This document shows, piece after piece, positions 53,239 to 60,757 of a stretch of DNA of 64,000 nucleotides. The stretch comes from Candidatus Vecturithrix granuli (GTDB lineage: Bacteria; Moduliflexota; Moduliflexia; Moduliflexales; Moduliflexaceae): positions 1-64,000 of the forward strand of contig DF820467.1 in assembly GCA_000739535.1 (NCBI GenBank). The letters run 5' to 3'. The position numbers were made by a program, and so were the translations under genes. The notes under the pieces were generated by a model. The model did no database searches. It was not told the origin of the DNA and was given only the letters and a program-made list of their open reading frames with translations. Every line of letters starts with the position of its first letter. Position 1 is the stretch's first letter.

Positions 53239-54249
53239 TTATTTCTTCCGAATGACTTGTTTGCCTTCGTAGTCATCATAAATGACATTCGCCAATTTTA
53301 AAACTTCCATTGAAAACACGATCCCTATATTCGTGGCAGTTTTCCGGTTCAAGGCAATACTGACCTTGTGCGGATATTCAGCTTTGATCGTGTTGATTGG
53401 TTCTCCTTGTAACACGCGCGCGGCCAGTTTCCCGGCTTGCGCGGCCAGTGCATCCAGATCAATGCAAAATCCACATAACAAGCCCATCTGGACAGTAAAT
53501 TCCCAATAAGATATCGTCGGTTTTTTCAAGTGTTCCCGCATCCAGGGGAGGACCTCGGTTAGGATATCCACGCGACTCCCATCCCGTTTTCTCACTGGCG
53601 CCAAAAACAAGATCCAGCCGACTTCGATATCTTCGTTATACTGAAGAATCGCCTGCTGCCAATCCTCGTAGATCGTCGTATCCAACGCCGCTTTGAGCGG
53701 GATTTGTAAGCGTTGCAGCGCATCAACGACTACCGCTTTCGGGATTAAAGCAACCTCCGGAATTTCCAGAAGGACCGCTTTTTGTCCCGACTCGAGCGGC
53801 GCGACTTTCTGTAAAAACTTGTAACTGTTGTACGCCATATCCGGTAGAGTGGCGTATGCCCCGGTCACATTCGCCGTGGGGATGCCCTCAGAATTCACAT
53901 AGGGTTCAACTCCAAGGGCTGTGATGATAGGAATGGAGAGTCCTTTCAAGGCCGTGACAAACTGTCCGAATTCATGAACATTGATAACGATATCCGGCGC
54001 AACTTCCTTGACCTGCGAGACTAGTTGCACGGGATCGGTGATTCCTGATACCATCACCAGTGTACTCGTCAGATTTTTCTGTTCCACAAACCCCGCCTGT
54101 TCCAATCCTTTCAGCGTTTGTTGCACCATCGACTCTGTCGCAGGTGAATATACAATCATCACTTTTTTCAGCTCCGCGGCGAATCCGATGTTAGCGAATA
54201 ATCCTATCACGACGATCATGCTTACGATAATTCTCACAATGCTTTTCAT
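53239..54249 (-). CDS. PF04392-type SBP, tandem array member 3
   Basis: 336 residues, signal peptide ending GFAA. IVINVHEFGQFVTALKGL, IYEDWQQAILQYNEDIEVGW, WMREHLKKPTISYWE and CGFCIDLDALAAQAGKL follow, and it ends DDYEGKQVIRKK. The first lobe is near member 2. No clear leader palindrome is seen here, and the ribosome site is weak (GAGTG), unlike most other members. Confidence 0.9.
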   Translation of the reverse strand: MKSIVRIIVSMIVVIGLFANIGFAAELKKVMIVYSPATESMVQQTLKGLEQAGFVEQKNLTSTLVMVSGITDPVQLVSQVKEVAPDIVINVHEFGQFVTALKGLSIPIITALGVEPYVNSEGIPTANVTGAYATLPDMAYNSYKFLQKVAPLESGQKAVLLEIPEVALIPKAVVVDALQRLQIPLKAALDTTIYEDWQQAILQYNEDIEVGWILFLAPVRKRDGSRVDILTEVLPWMREHLKKPTISYWEFTVQMGLLCGFCIDLDALAAQAGKLAARVLQGEPINTIKAEYPHKVSIALNRKTATNIGIVFSMEVLKLANVIYDDYEGKQVIRKK

Positions 54250-54338
54250 GATGCTACACTCATTGCCTCAACAGCCGAAATGTCAAATGATATGCTCATC
54301 ACTACATCCCCTTCGGAGGTATTGATTATTATGGGCGA

Positions 54339-54367
54339 ATTTTTGAACCGATCCTTCACATTGTCAA
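54339..54367 (-). promoter_or_regulatory. TTGACA promoter-like box, copy 4
   Basis: On the minus strand CCCTTGACA (54367-54362 for the hexamer), a 17-base spacer and AAAAAT. The C-tract is short. Upstream of SBP member 3. Confidence 0.4.
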
Positions 54368-54390
54368 GGGAATTCAATTGAACCGCGCCC

Positions 54391-55404
54391 CTATTTCTTC
54401 CGAATGACTTGCTTGCCTTCGTAGTCATCATAGATGACATTGGCGAGGTTCAACACATCCAGTGAGAACACAATGCCTAACTTCGTCGCGGTTTTGCGGT
54501 TCAGGGCAATACTGACCTTGCGGGGATATTCGGCCTTGATCGTTCGTATATCTTCGCCTTGCAGCACGCGCGCGACCATTTCACCACATTGCACGCCGAC
54601 CTCCGCGGTATCAATGCCAAAAGCGCAGAGGGCGCCTGCTTGTACAGAGAACTCCCATTGGGTAATCGTCGGCTTTTTGAGATGCTCGCGCTCCCAGGGA
54701 TAAATTTCAGCCACCGTGTTCACCGCGCTGCCGTCTCGCCTATGTCTCGGGGTTGAGCGCAAGATCCATCCGACATCGGGATCGTCATTATATTGCAGAA
54801 TCGCTTGCTGCCAATCTTCGTACACTGCCGTATTGACAATGGCCTTGAGTGGGATCTGTAACCGTTGCAGGGCATCGATCACCGTTTCTTTGGGAAGGAT
54901 CGTTGACTCCGGATTATCCAGGAAAACCACCTGTTGTCCTGGCTTCAGGGGAGCAACTTTCTGCAAGAATTTATAGCTATTATACACCAGATCCGGTAAA
55001 TTGGTGTAGATCCCGGTAATATTGCCGGTGGGCATGCCGTCGGCCCCGACAAACGATTCCACATTGACCCGCGCAATCACTGGAATTGACAGTTTATTTA
55101 AAGCGGCAAAGAGAGTTCCGTATCCAGGGAGGGCTAAGATCACATCGGGCGCGATTTCCTGAATCTGGACAATCAGTGGCGCCGGGTCGCCTTCTTTCGG
55201 GGGCACCGCAATTCTTTTGATAATGACATTTTGTTGATCGATCAGTCCCGCCTGTGTCAGGCCATTCAACATTTGTTCCTGAATCGTTTGGTTGGTCGGG
55301 AGATCCAGCACCACGAGTGTTTTGAGATCCGCCGCGAATCCGAGATTGGCGAACATTCCCAGCAACACCACCAACAGCACACTCATTGTCACCATGCGTT
55401 TCAT
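54391..55404 (-). CDS. PF04392-type SBP, tandem array member 4
   Basis: 337 residues, signal peptide ending GFAA. VILALPGYGTLFAALNKL, VYEDWQQAILQYNDDPDVGW, WEREHLKKPTITQWE and LCAFGIDTAEVGVQCGEM follow, with tail DDYEGKQVIRKK. Close to member 1 along its whole length, although members 2 and 3 lie between; duplications were therefore not simply stepwise. AGGAG is present nine bases before ATG. Confidence 0.9.
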   Translation of the reverse strand: MKRMVTMSVLLVVLLGMFANLGFAADLKTLVVLDLPTNQTIQEQMLNGLTQAGLIDQQNVIIKRIAVPPKEGDPAPLIVQIQEIAPDVILALPGYGTLFAALNKLSIPVIARVNVESFVGADGMPTGNITGIYTNLPDLVYNSYKFLQKVAPLKPGQQVVFLDNPESTILPKETVIDALQRLQIPLKAIVNTAVYEDWQQAILQYNDDPDVGWILRSTPRHRRDGSAVNTVAEIYPWEREHLKKPTITQWEFSVQAGALCAFGIDTAEVGVQCGEMVARVLQGEDIRTIKAEYPRKVSIALNRKTATKLGIVFSLDVLNLANVIYDDYEGKQVIRKK

Positions 55405-55420
55405 AGCGTTACGCTCCTGA

Positions 55421-55475
55421 CCGGCCCAACGTGAGCGATGTGATGAATGGTCATCGGATCGCTCGTTGGGCAGGC
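55421..55475 (-). promoter_or_regulatory. Leader palindrome of SBP member 4
   Basis: CCGGCCCAACGTGAGCGAT (55421-55439) pairs with ATCGCTCGTTGGGCAGG (55458-55474), with two extra bases on one side. The ends read GCCCAAC and GTTGGGC on the coding strand. The AGGAG follows directly. Confidence 0.65.
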
Positions 55476-55514
55476 GTCAAAAGATAATAATATGAGGAAA
55501 TCTCATTACTTGAA

Positions 55515-55543
55515 GCATTGCGATCTTCACATTGAGATGTCAA
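55515..55543 (-). promoter_or_regulatory. C-tract TTGACAT promoter, copy 5
   Basis: On the minus strand CCCCCTTGACAT (hexamer 55543-55538), 17-base spacer, CAATGC (55520-55515). Upstream of SBP member 4. Confidence 0.5.
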
Positions 55544-55566
55544 GGGGGAGCAGGAAAAAAATGTCA

Positions 55567-56574
55567 TTATTTTCGAATCACCTGCTTGCCTTCGTAGTCA
55601 TCATAGATGACATTGGCTAATTTCAGGACGTCTGTTGAGAATACAATGCCTAAGTTCGTAGCAGTTTTGCGGTTCAGGGCAATCCTGATTTTTTGCGGAT
55701 ATTCAGCCTTGATGGACTGAATCGATTCCCCTTGCAGGACGCGCGCGGCCATCCGTCCGAATTGCATACTCATCGCATGGATATCCATCCCAAACGCACA
55801 TAACGTGCCGAGCTGAACCGGCTCTTCCCAATACGTAACGGTCGGTTTTTGGAAATATTCCCGCTGCCAGGGATAGAGCTCGGCCTTCATGTCCAAACGA
55901 CTGCCATCGCGTTTGCGCGTTGGCGATGACCGTAAAATCCAGCCTACCTCAGGATCGTCGCTATACTGAAGCGCCGCGGCTTGCCAATCCTCATACACGG
56001 TGGCATTGACAACGGCTTTCAGGGGGATCTGTAAGCGTTGCAATGCGTCCATGACCTTCGCTTTGGGGATGGGGGCAAATTCCGGATTATCCAGCAAGAC
56101 CACTGCTTGCCCCGCTTTCAGCGGCGCGACTTTCCGTAAAAACTTGTAACTGTTATAGAACATATCGTGGAGCGTACTATACATGCCGGTAATATTGGCG
56201 GTGGGGATCCCTTCGGCATTCACATAGGGTTCCACATTCAGCCGCGTCACCACCGGAAAGGAGAGTCCCTTCAGCGCCGCCAACGCATCGGGAAATTCCA
56301 CGGCGTTCAGTACCACATCTGGCTGGGCTTCCTTGACGCGCGATATCAGTTGCGGAATATCATCCGAGGTAGAGATGATGATTTCCTGGAACGTGATATT
56401 TTCTTGAGGGACAAACCCGGCCTGTTCTAACCCTTTCAGGATATATTCGGTCATCGGCGGCATCATATCTGTCCGTAAGGAGACGACGGTTTTCATCTCC
56501 GCTGCGAACCCGATGTTCTCGAACATTCCAAACAACACAACCAGCAACACACTCATTGTCACCATGCGTTTCAT
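55567..56574 (-). CDS. PF04392-type SBP, tandem array member 5
   Basis: About 335 residues from MKRMVTMS (AGGAG nine bases upstream; the frame to 56628 crosses the leader palindrome). Signal peptide ending GFAA. VVLNAVEFPDALAALKGL, VYEDWQAAALQYSDDPEVGW, WQREYFQKPTVTYWE and LCAFGMDIHAMSMQFGRM follow, with tail DDYEGKQVIRK. The only member without a C-tract promoter box in front: just the 23-bp palindrome separates it from member 6. Confidence 0.9.
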   Translation of the reverse strand: MKRMVTMSVLLVVLFGMFENIGFAAEMKTVVSLRTDMMPPMTEYILKGLEQAGFVPQENITFQEIIISTSDDIPQLISRVKEAQPDVVLNAVEFPDALAALKGLSFPVVTRLNVEPYVNAEGIPTANITGMYSTLHDMFYNSYKFLRKVAPLKAGQAVVLLDNPEFAPIPKAKVMDALQRLQIPLKAVVNATVYEDWQAAALQYSDDPEVGWILRSSPTRKRDGSRLDMKAELYPWQREYFQKPTVTYWEEPVQLGTLCAFGMDIHAMSMQFGRMAARVLQGESIQSIKAEYPQKIRIALNRKTATNLGIVFSTDVLKLANVIYDDYEGKQVIRK

Positions 56575-56588
56575 AGCGTTACGCTCCT

Positions 56589-56644
56589 GGCCGGTCCAAC
56601 GAGCGTGGTGAGGGCTTGGCATCACCACGCTCGTTGGACCGGCC
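56589..56644 (-). promoter_or_regulatory. Perfect 23-bp leader palindrome of SBP member 5
   Basis: Left arm 56589-56611 and right arm 56622-56644 are exact complements (core GGTCCAACGAGCGTGGTGA) around a 10-nt loop. It lies between the member 6 stop and the member 5 AGGAG. No T-tract. Confidence 0.8.
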
Positions 56645-56652
56645 TCTTAATG

Positions 56653-57660
56653 TTACTTCCGAATCACTTGTTTGCCCTCGTAATCTTCATAGATCACATT
56701 GGCTAAACTCAACACATCCATTGAGAACACAATACCTAAGTTCGTGGCAGTTTTGCGGTTCAGAGAAATATTGATTTTACCGGGATATTCGGCTTTGATC
56801 GTCTGGATATCTTCGCCTTGCAGAATGCGCGCGACCATTCGGCCGCATTGGATGCCCACTGCGCTCGTATCAATGGAAAAACCGCATAATGTGCCGGCCT
56901 GCACGGCAAATTCCCAATATGCAATCGTAGGTTTTTTCAGGTGTTCCCGTTCCCAGGGAAAAAATTCTGTAGGGATATTCACGCTGGTTCCATCGCGTTT
57001 TTTCGTCGGAGAAGATCGTAAAATCCAACCAACCTCTGGATCGTCGTTATATTGTAGGACAGCTTGCTGCCAATCCTCATATACGGTCACATTCACTACC
57101 GCTTTGAGAGGAATATTTAATCGTTGCAATGCATCACCGATCACCTCTTTTGGCGTCGCTGAAAATTCCGGATTATCGAGATAGACGACTTGCTGGCCCG
57201 GCTGCAGCGGGGCGACTTTTTGCAGAAACTTGTAACTATGATAGACCATATCCTGCATCGTTGTGTAGACCCCGGTAATGTTTGCAGTGGGGACACCTTC
57301 GACATCAACGTAAGGTTCAAGATTGATCCTGGTTACGACAGGGATAGGGAGATCACGCAACGCCTCAAGAATCTGGGGATATTCAACCGCATTCAAGATG
57401 ACGTCCGGCGCAGTCTCCTGCACGTATGTTACGATTTGGGCTGGGTCGCTGTCACGTGAAACACGCGCCTGAAGGATAGTTACATTGTGTTGATCCACCA
57501 AACCAGCCTGTTCCAGTCCTTGTAACATGTGCTCTGTGATCGAGGCGACCATATCGGTGTACAAAAAGAGAACGTTTTTCATCTCTGAGGCCCTCGCAAC
57601 ATTGGCGAATAACCCCATTAAAACGGCCATAAGCACAATTATCTTCGCAATACTTTTCAT
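56653..57660 (-). CDS. PF04392-type SBP, tandem array member 6
   Basis: About 335 residues from MKSIAKII, with GGAGAG in front; the frame to 57747 crosses the leader. Signal peptide ending ARAS. VILNAVEYPQILEALRDL, VYEDWQQAVLQYNDDPEVGW, WEREHLKKPTIAYWE and LCGFSIDTSAVGIQCGRM follow, with tail EDYEGKQVIRK. First lobe near member 5. It may be co-transcribed with member 5. Confidence 0.9.
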   Translation of the reverse strand: MKSIAKIIVLMAVLMGLFANVARASEMKNVLFLYTDMVASITEHMLQGLEQAGLVDQHNVTILQARVSRDSDPAQIVTYVQETAPDVILNAVEYPQILEALRDLPIPVVTRINLEPYVDVEGVPTANITGVYTTMQDMVYHSYKFLQKVAPLQPGQQVVYLDNPEFSATPKEVIGDALQRLNIPLKAVVNVTVYEDWQQAVLQYNDDPEVGWILRSSPTKKRDGTSVNIPTEFFPWEREHLKKPTIAYWEFAVQAGTLCGFSIDTSAVGIQCGRMVARILQGEDIQTIKAEYPGKINISLNRKTATNLGIVFSMDVLSLANVIYEDYEGKQVIRK

Positions 57661-57674
57661 AGCAATACTCTCCT

Positions 57675-57729
57675 GGCTTGCAATACACCAACGATTTGCT
57701 GAATTCAACACATCGTTCGTTTGGCAGGC
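57675..57729 (-). promoter_or_regulatory. Leader palindrome of SBP member 6
   Basis: GGCTTGCAATACACCAACGAT on the left and ATCGTTCGTTTGGCAGGC on the right pair with several mismatches around TTGAATTCA. Same place as the other leaders. Confidence 0.5.
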
Positions 57730-57771
57730 ATGAAAATTGATGATCATGAAGGAAATTTCAGCTTATTATCA

Positions 57772-57800
57772 TTTTTGAGTTCATATCACAGAAATGTCAA
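57772..57800 (-). promoter_or_regulatory. C-tract TTGACAT promoter-like box, copy 6
   Basis: On the minus strand CCCCCTCTTGACAT (hexamer 57800-57795); the -10 (CAAAAA) is weak. Upstream of SBP member 6. Confidence 0.4.
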
Positions 57801-57869
57801 GAGGGGGAATTTATCGTAAACGTGATTTTCTCTGTGATACTACCTGGAACCTTCCACCCTCCCACATCA

Positions 57870-58886
57870 TTACTTCCGAATGACCTGCTTGCCTTCGTAG
57901 TCGTCATAGATGACGTTCGCTAACTTCAACACATCCAGCGAGAATACAATCCCTAAGTTCATGGCGGTTTTGCGGTTCAGAGCAATAATGACGTTACGCG
58001 GATATTCGGCCTTGATGGTGCTGATCGGCTCCCCTTGTAAGACGCGCGCCGCCATCTCGCCGCATTGCATCCCCACGCCATTCAGATCAAAGCTAAATCC
58101 ACACAATACTCCTGCCTGGACGGCATTTTCCAGGTGGGAAATCGAAGGTTTTTTCAAATTTTCTCGCATCCAGGGATACATCTCTTTCTGGGCATCGACG
58201 CTGCTTCCATCGCGTTTGTTTGTGGGACCGCTCCCTTGCAAAATCCACCCGACCTCCGGATCATCGTTATACTTCAGGATCGCCTCCTGCCACGCTTCGT
58301 AAATCGCGCCGTCGTCCACCACCGCTTTAACCGGAATTTGTAACCGTTGCAGCGCATCAAGCACCTCGGCTTTCGAGATGACCAATTGCTGCTGGTGATT
58401 ATCCAGATAAACCACCTGTTGCCCGGCTTTGAGCGGCGCAACTTTCTGCAAAAACTTGTAACTGTTGTACATCAGATCCTGAAGCTTGGTGTACACCCCG
58501 GACACATTCCCAATCGGCATCCCGCTTGTATCCACGAAGGATTCAACTGCCGTCATTGTGATGACGGGAACCGAGAATTGTTTTAATCCCTGGATGACAT
58601 TCGTGAAGGCTGTGAAACTTAAGACAACATCCGGTGCCTCGGCCTTTACCTGGGCAATTAACTGTCCAGGATCGGTTGCGCCTGACACTTCGATCCACGC
58701 GATCATCACATTTTTTTGTTCGACAAAATCTCTCTCTTCCAAACTGATTACTGCTTTCTGCGCCATCGGCTTTGTTCGACCAGTATGCAAAAACAGAATT
58801 TTTTTCATCTCTGCGGCAAACCCAATATTCGCGAACATCCCTACTAACACAACCAGCAGCACACTCAACTTTACCATGCGTTTCAT
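57870..58886 (-). CDS. PF04392-type SBP, tandem array member 7
   Basis: 338 residues, signal peptide ending GFAA. VVLSFTAFTNVIQGLKQF, IYEAWQEAILKYNDDPEVGW, WMRENLKKPSISHLE and LCGFSFDLNGVGMQCGEM follow, with tail DDYEGKQVIRK. First array member in transcription order, 100 bp downstream of the MCP 58987-60627, with no promoter box visible between, so it may be read through from the MCP gene. AGGAG lies nine bases before ATG. Confidence 0.9.
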   Translation of the reverse strand: MKRMVKLSVLLVVLVGMFANIGFAAEMKKILFLHTGRTKPMAQKAVISLEERDFVEQKNVMIAWIEVSGATDPGQLIAQVKAEAPDVVLSFTAFTNVIQGLKQFSVPVITMTAVESFVDTSGMPIGNVSGVYTKLQDLMYNSYKFLQKVAPLKAGQQVVYLDNHQQQLVISKAEVLDALQRLQIPVKAVVDDGAIYEAWQEAILKYNDDPEVGWILQGSGPTNKRDGSSVDAQKEMYPWMRENLKKPSISHLENAVQAGVLCGFSFDLNGVGMQCGEMAARVLQGEPISTIKAEYPRNVIIALNRKTAMNLGIVFSLDVLKLANVIYDDYEGKQVIRK

Positions 58887-58901
58887 AGCTCTACGCTCCT
58901 T

Positions 58902-58955
58902 GCCTGCAAAGCGTCAACGATCTGCTGAACTCAGCGCACCGTTCGTTTGGCAGGC
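58902..58955 (-). promoter_or_regulatory. Leader palindrome of SBP member 7
   Basis: GCCTGCAAAGCGTCAACGAT at left and CCGTTCGTTTGGCAGGC at right, imperfect, with an inner perfect GCTGA / TCAGC hairpin. Lies between the MCP stop and the SBP ribosome site. Confidence 0.55.
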
Positions 58956-58986
58956 GTGAAAAATGATGATAATAGATGACATCCCA

Positions 58987-60627
58987 TCAATAGCGTTCAA
59001 ACTCAGTATCATATTTATCGACATGATCGTCAAGGCTTAACGTTTTTGGAGATGAAGATGCCCTCTTTTCTTCTTTTGCCCCCCGTTTTTCAGACAGTGG
59101 TTTTTCCTCTGGCTTTCCCGGATGAGGGGCGATCCCATGATTATTCGCTGGCGTCCGGGAAGACTCTGCAATCGTAAAAAAAGCAATAGCGTTCTGGAGT
59201 TGGCGTGCTTGATTTGCCAATTCTTCGGCTGATGAAGCCGTTTCCTCTGCGATAATCGTATTCTGCTGGGTGATCTGATCGGCTTGCTGGATGGCCAGAT
59301 TGACCTGGGCTGCGCCGGTATCCTGCTCATGGCTTGCAGTACTGATTTCCTGGATCAATTCAGTAGTTTTTTGGATACTGGGGACGAGCGTGGACAGCAT
59401 CTGCCCTGCTTTCTCCGACACTTCAAGACTGGACATGGCCAGTTGATTGATTTCTTCCGCCGCTTTTTTGGTCACATCGGATAATTGCCGCACTTCAGCG
59501 GCCACTACCGAAAACGCCTTCCCATGCTCCTGAGCCCGCGCCGCCTCAATCGTCGCATTCAACGAGAGCATACGGGTCTGACTGGCAATATCCTCAACAA
59601 TGGCGATTTTTTCGGCAATTTGCTGCATGGCTGCCACCGTTGCCGCCACTACACGCCCGGTTTCTTCGGCATACTCTGCTGATTGCACCGCAATCTTTTC
59701 CGTCTCGCGAGCATTATTTGCATTCTGACGGATATTCGCCGCCATTTCTTGCATCGAACTGGAACTCTCTTGCATCGAAGCCGCCTGGCCAGCGGCCCCG
59801 GTTGACAATTGTTCCGATCGGGCATTTAACTCCTGACTGATGGTCACAATCGCGTTGGCGGTATCTCTGATGTTCACCACCACCTCTCGAATGGTTGTTT
59901 GCATTGTTTGAAATGCTTTCGCCAATACCCCGATTTCATCGTGCTTATCCATCTGGAGGGATTGATCTAAATTGCCGGCCGCAATTTGATTGGCGACTTT
60001 TACCAACGTCACCACTGGATTCACAATCAGCTTTTTCCCCATGAGATACGCTAAAAACAATAATACCACAAAGACGATCAGGGAAGTCCAGCCCACGGTC
60101 ACTAAATAGGTCTGACGCTGCCGAAACATGGTGGTTGTAGGCAACGACGCGCTGATGAGCCAATCCCATGCGTCAAAATAGCGGTACACGGCGAAATAGT
60201 TCGCCCCGGCAAGGCTGTATGTCTGTGATCCGGATTTTTGGTTAACCATCTCCTGGATGAGTTCGAAATCGAGATCCTGTTCCACATTCTGCTGAACGTT
60301 TTTCGACTGTAAGAGCAACTGTCGGTCTTTGACGGCGAGCACGTAATACACTTCGGGCTGGGTTTCCACGTCAGCCTGTAATTGCTGGAGAATCTCATTT
60401 TGCGCTTGCTGCACATACGCAGCGATGCCGGTCGCGCCGGAATCTTCTAACAATTTGGCGGCTGTTTCGATTTTTTCAATGCGCGTGTCCAATTTCAGAG
60501 AAAGCAGGTCTGTATTTAACCTGTAAATGATGGCGTTAATCACCCAGGTGCCAATCGCAACCATTAACACCGCCAATAGCAACAACATCGCGCCTATAAA
60601 CACCGACAGTTTCATTTGAATTTTCAT
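58987..60627 (-). CDS. MCP with small Cache sensor and a single HAMP
   Basis: 546 residues from MKIQMKLS. Helix, periplasmic Cache-like domain (FAVYRYFDAWDWLISASLP), helix, one HAMP (LMGKKLIVNPVVTLVKVANQIAAGNLDQ in part) and a signalling domain with [19 protein letters not shown]. The tail ends DTEFERY. The N-terminal half is paralogous to the 43467 MCP and the tail to the 47224 MCP, so it looks like a recombinant without the HAMP array. First gene of the chemosensory block; no clear ribosome site. Confidence 0.92.
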   Translation of the reverse strand: MKIQMKLSVFIGAMLLLLAVLMVAIGTWVINAIIYRLNTDLLSLKLDTRIEKIETAAKLLEDSGATGIAAYVQQAQNEILQQLQADVETQPEVYYVLAVKDRQLLLQSKNVQQNVEQDLDFELIQEMVNQKSGSQTYSLAGANYFAVYRYFDAWDWLISASLPTTTMFRQRQTYLVTVGWTSLIVFVVLLFLAYLMGKKLIVNPVVTLVKVANQIAAGNLDQSLQMDKHDEIGVLAKAFQTMQTTIREVVVNIRDTANAIVTISQELNARSEQLSTGAAGQAASMQESSSSMQEMAANIRQNANNARETEKIAVQSAEYAEETGRVVAATVAAMQQIAEKIAIVEDIASQTRMLSLNATIEAARAQEHGKAFSVVAAEVRQLSDVTKKAAEEINQLAMSSLEVSEKAGQMLSTLVPSIQKTTELIQEISTASHEQDTGAAQVNLAIQQADQITQQNTIIAEETASSAEELANQARQLQNAIAFFTIAESSRTPANNHGIAPHPGKPEEKPLSEKRGAKEEKRASSSPKTLSLDDHVDKYDTEFERY

Positions 60628-60757
60628 AGATCATTTCGACACCCCTCTCAGGTGGTATAGCGATTATAAGACCTGAAAAGGGACATGCTCCCAATTTTTT
60701 TCATCCCTTTATGTTTTTTTAGATTACTTATCTGCCTCTATCACCCTCTTTATTCAT

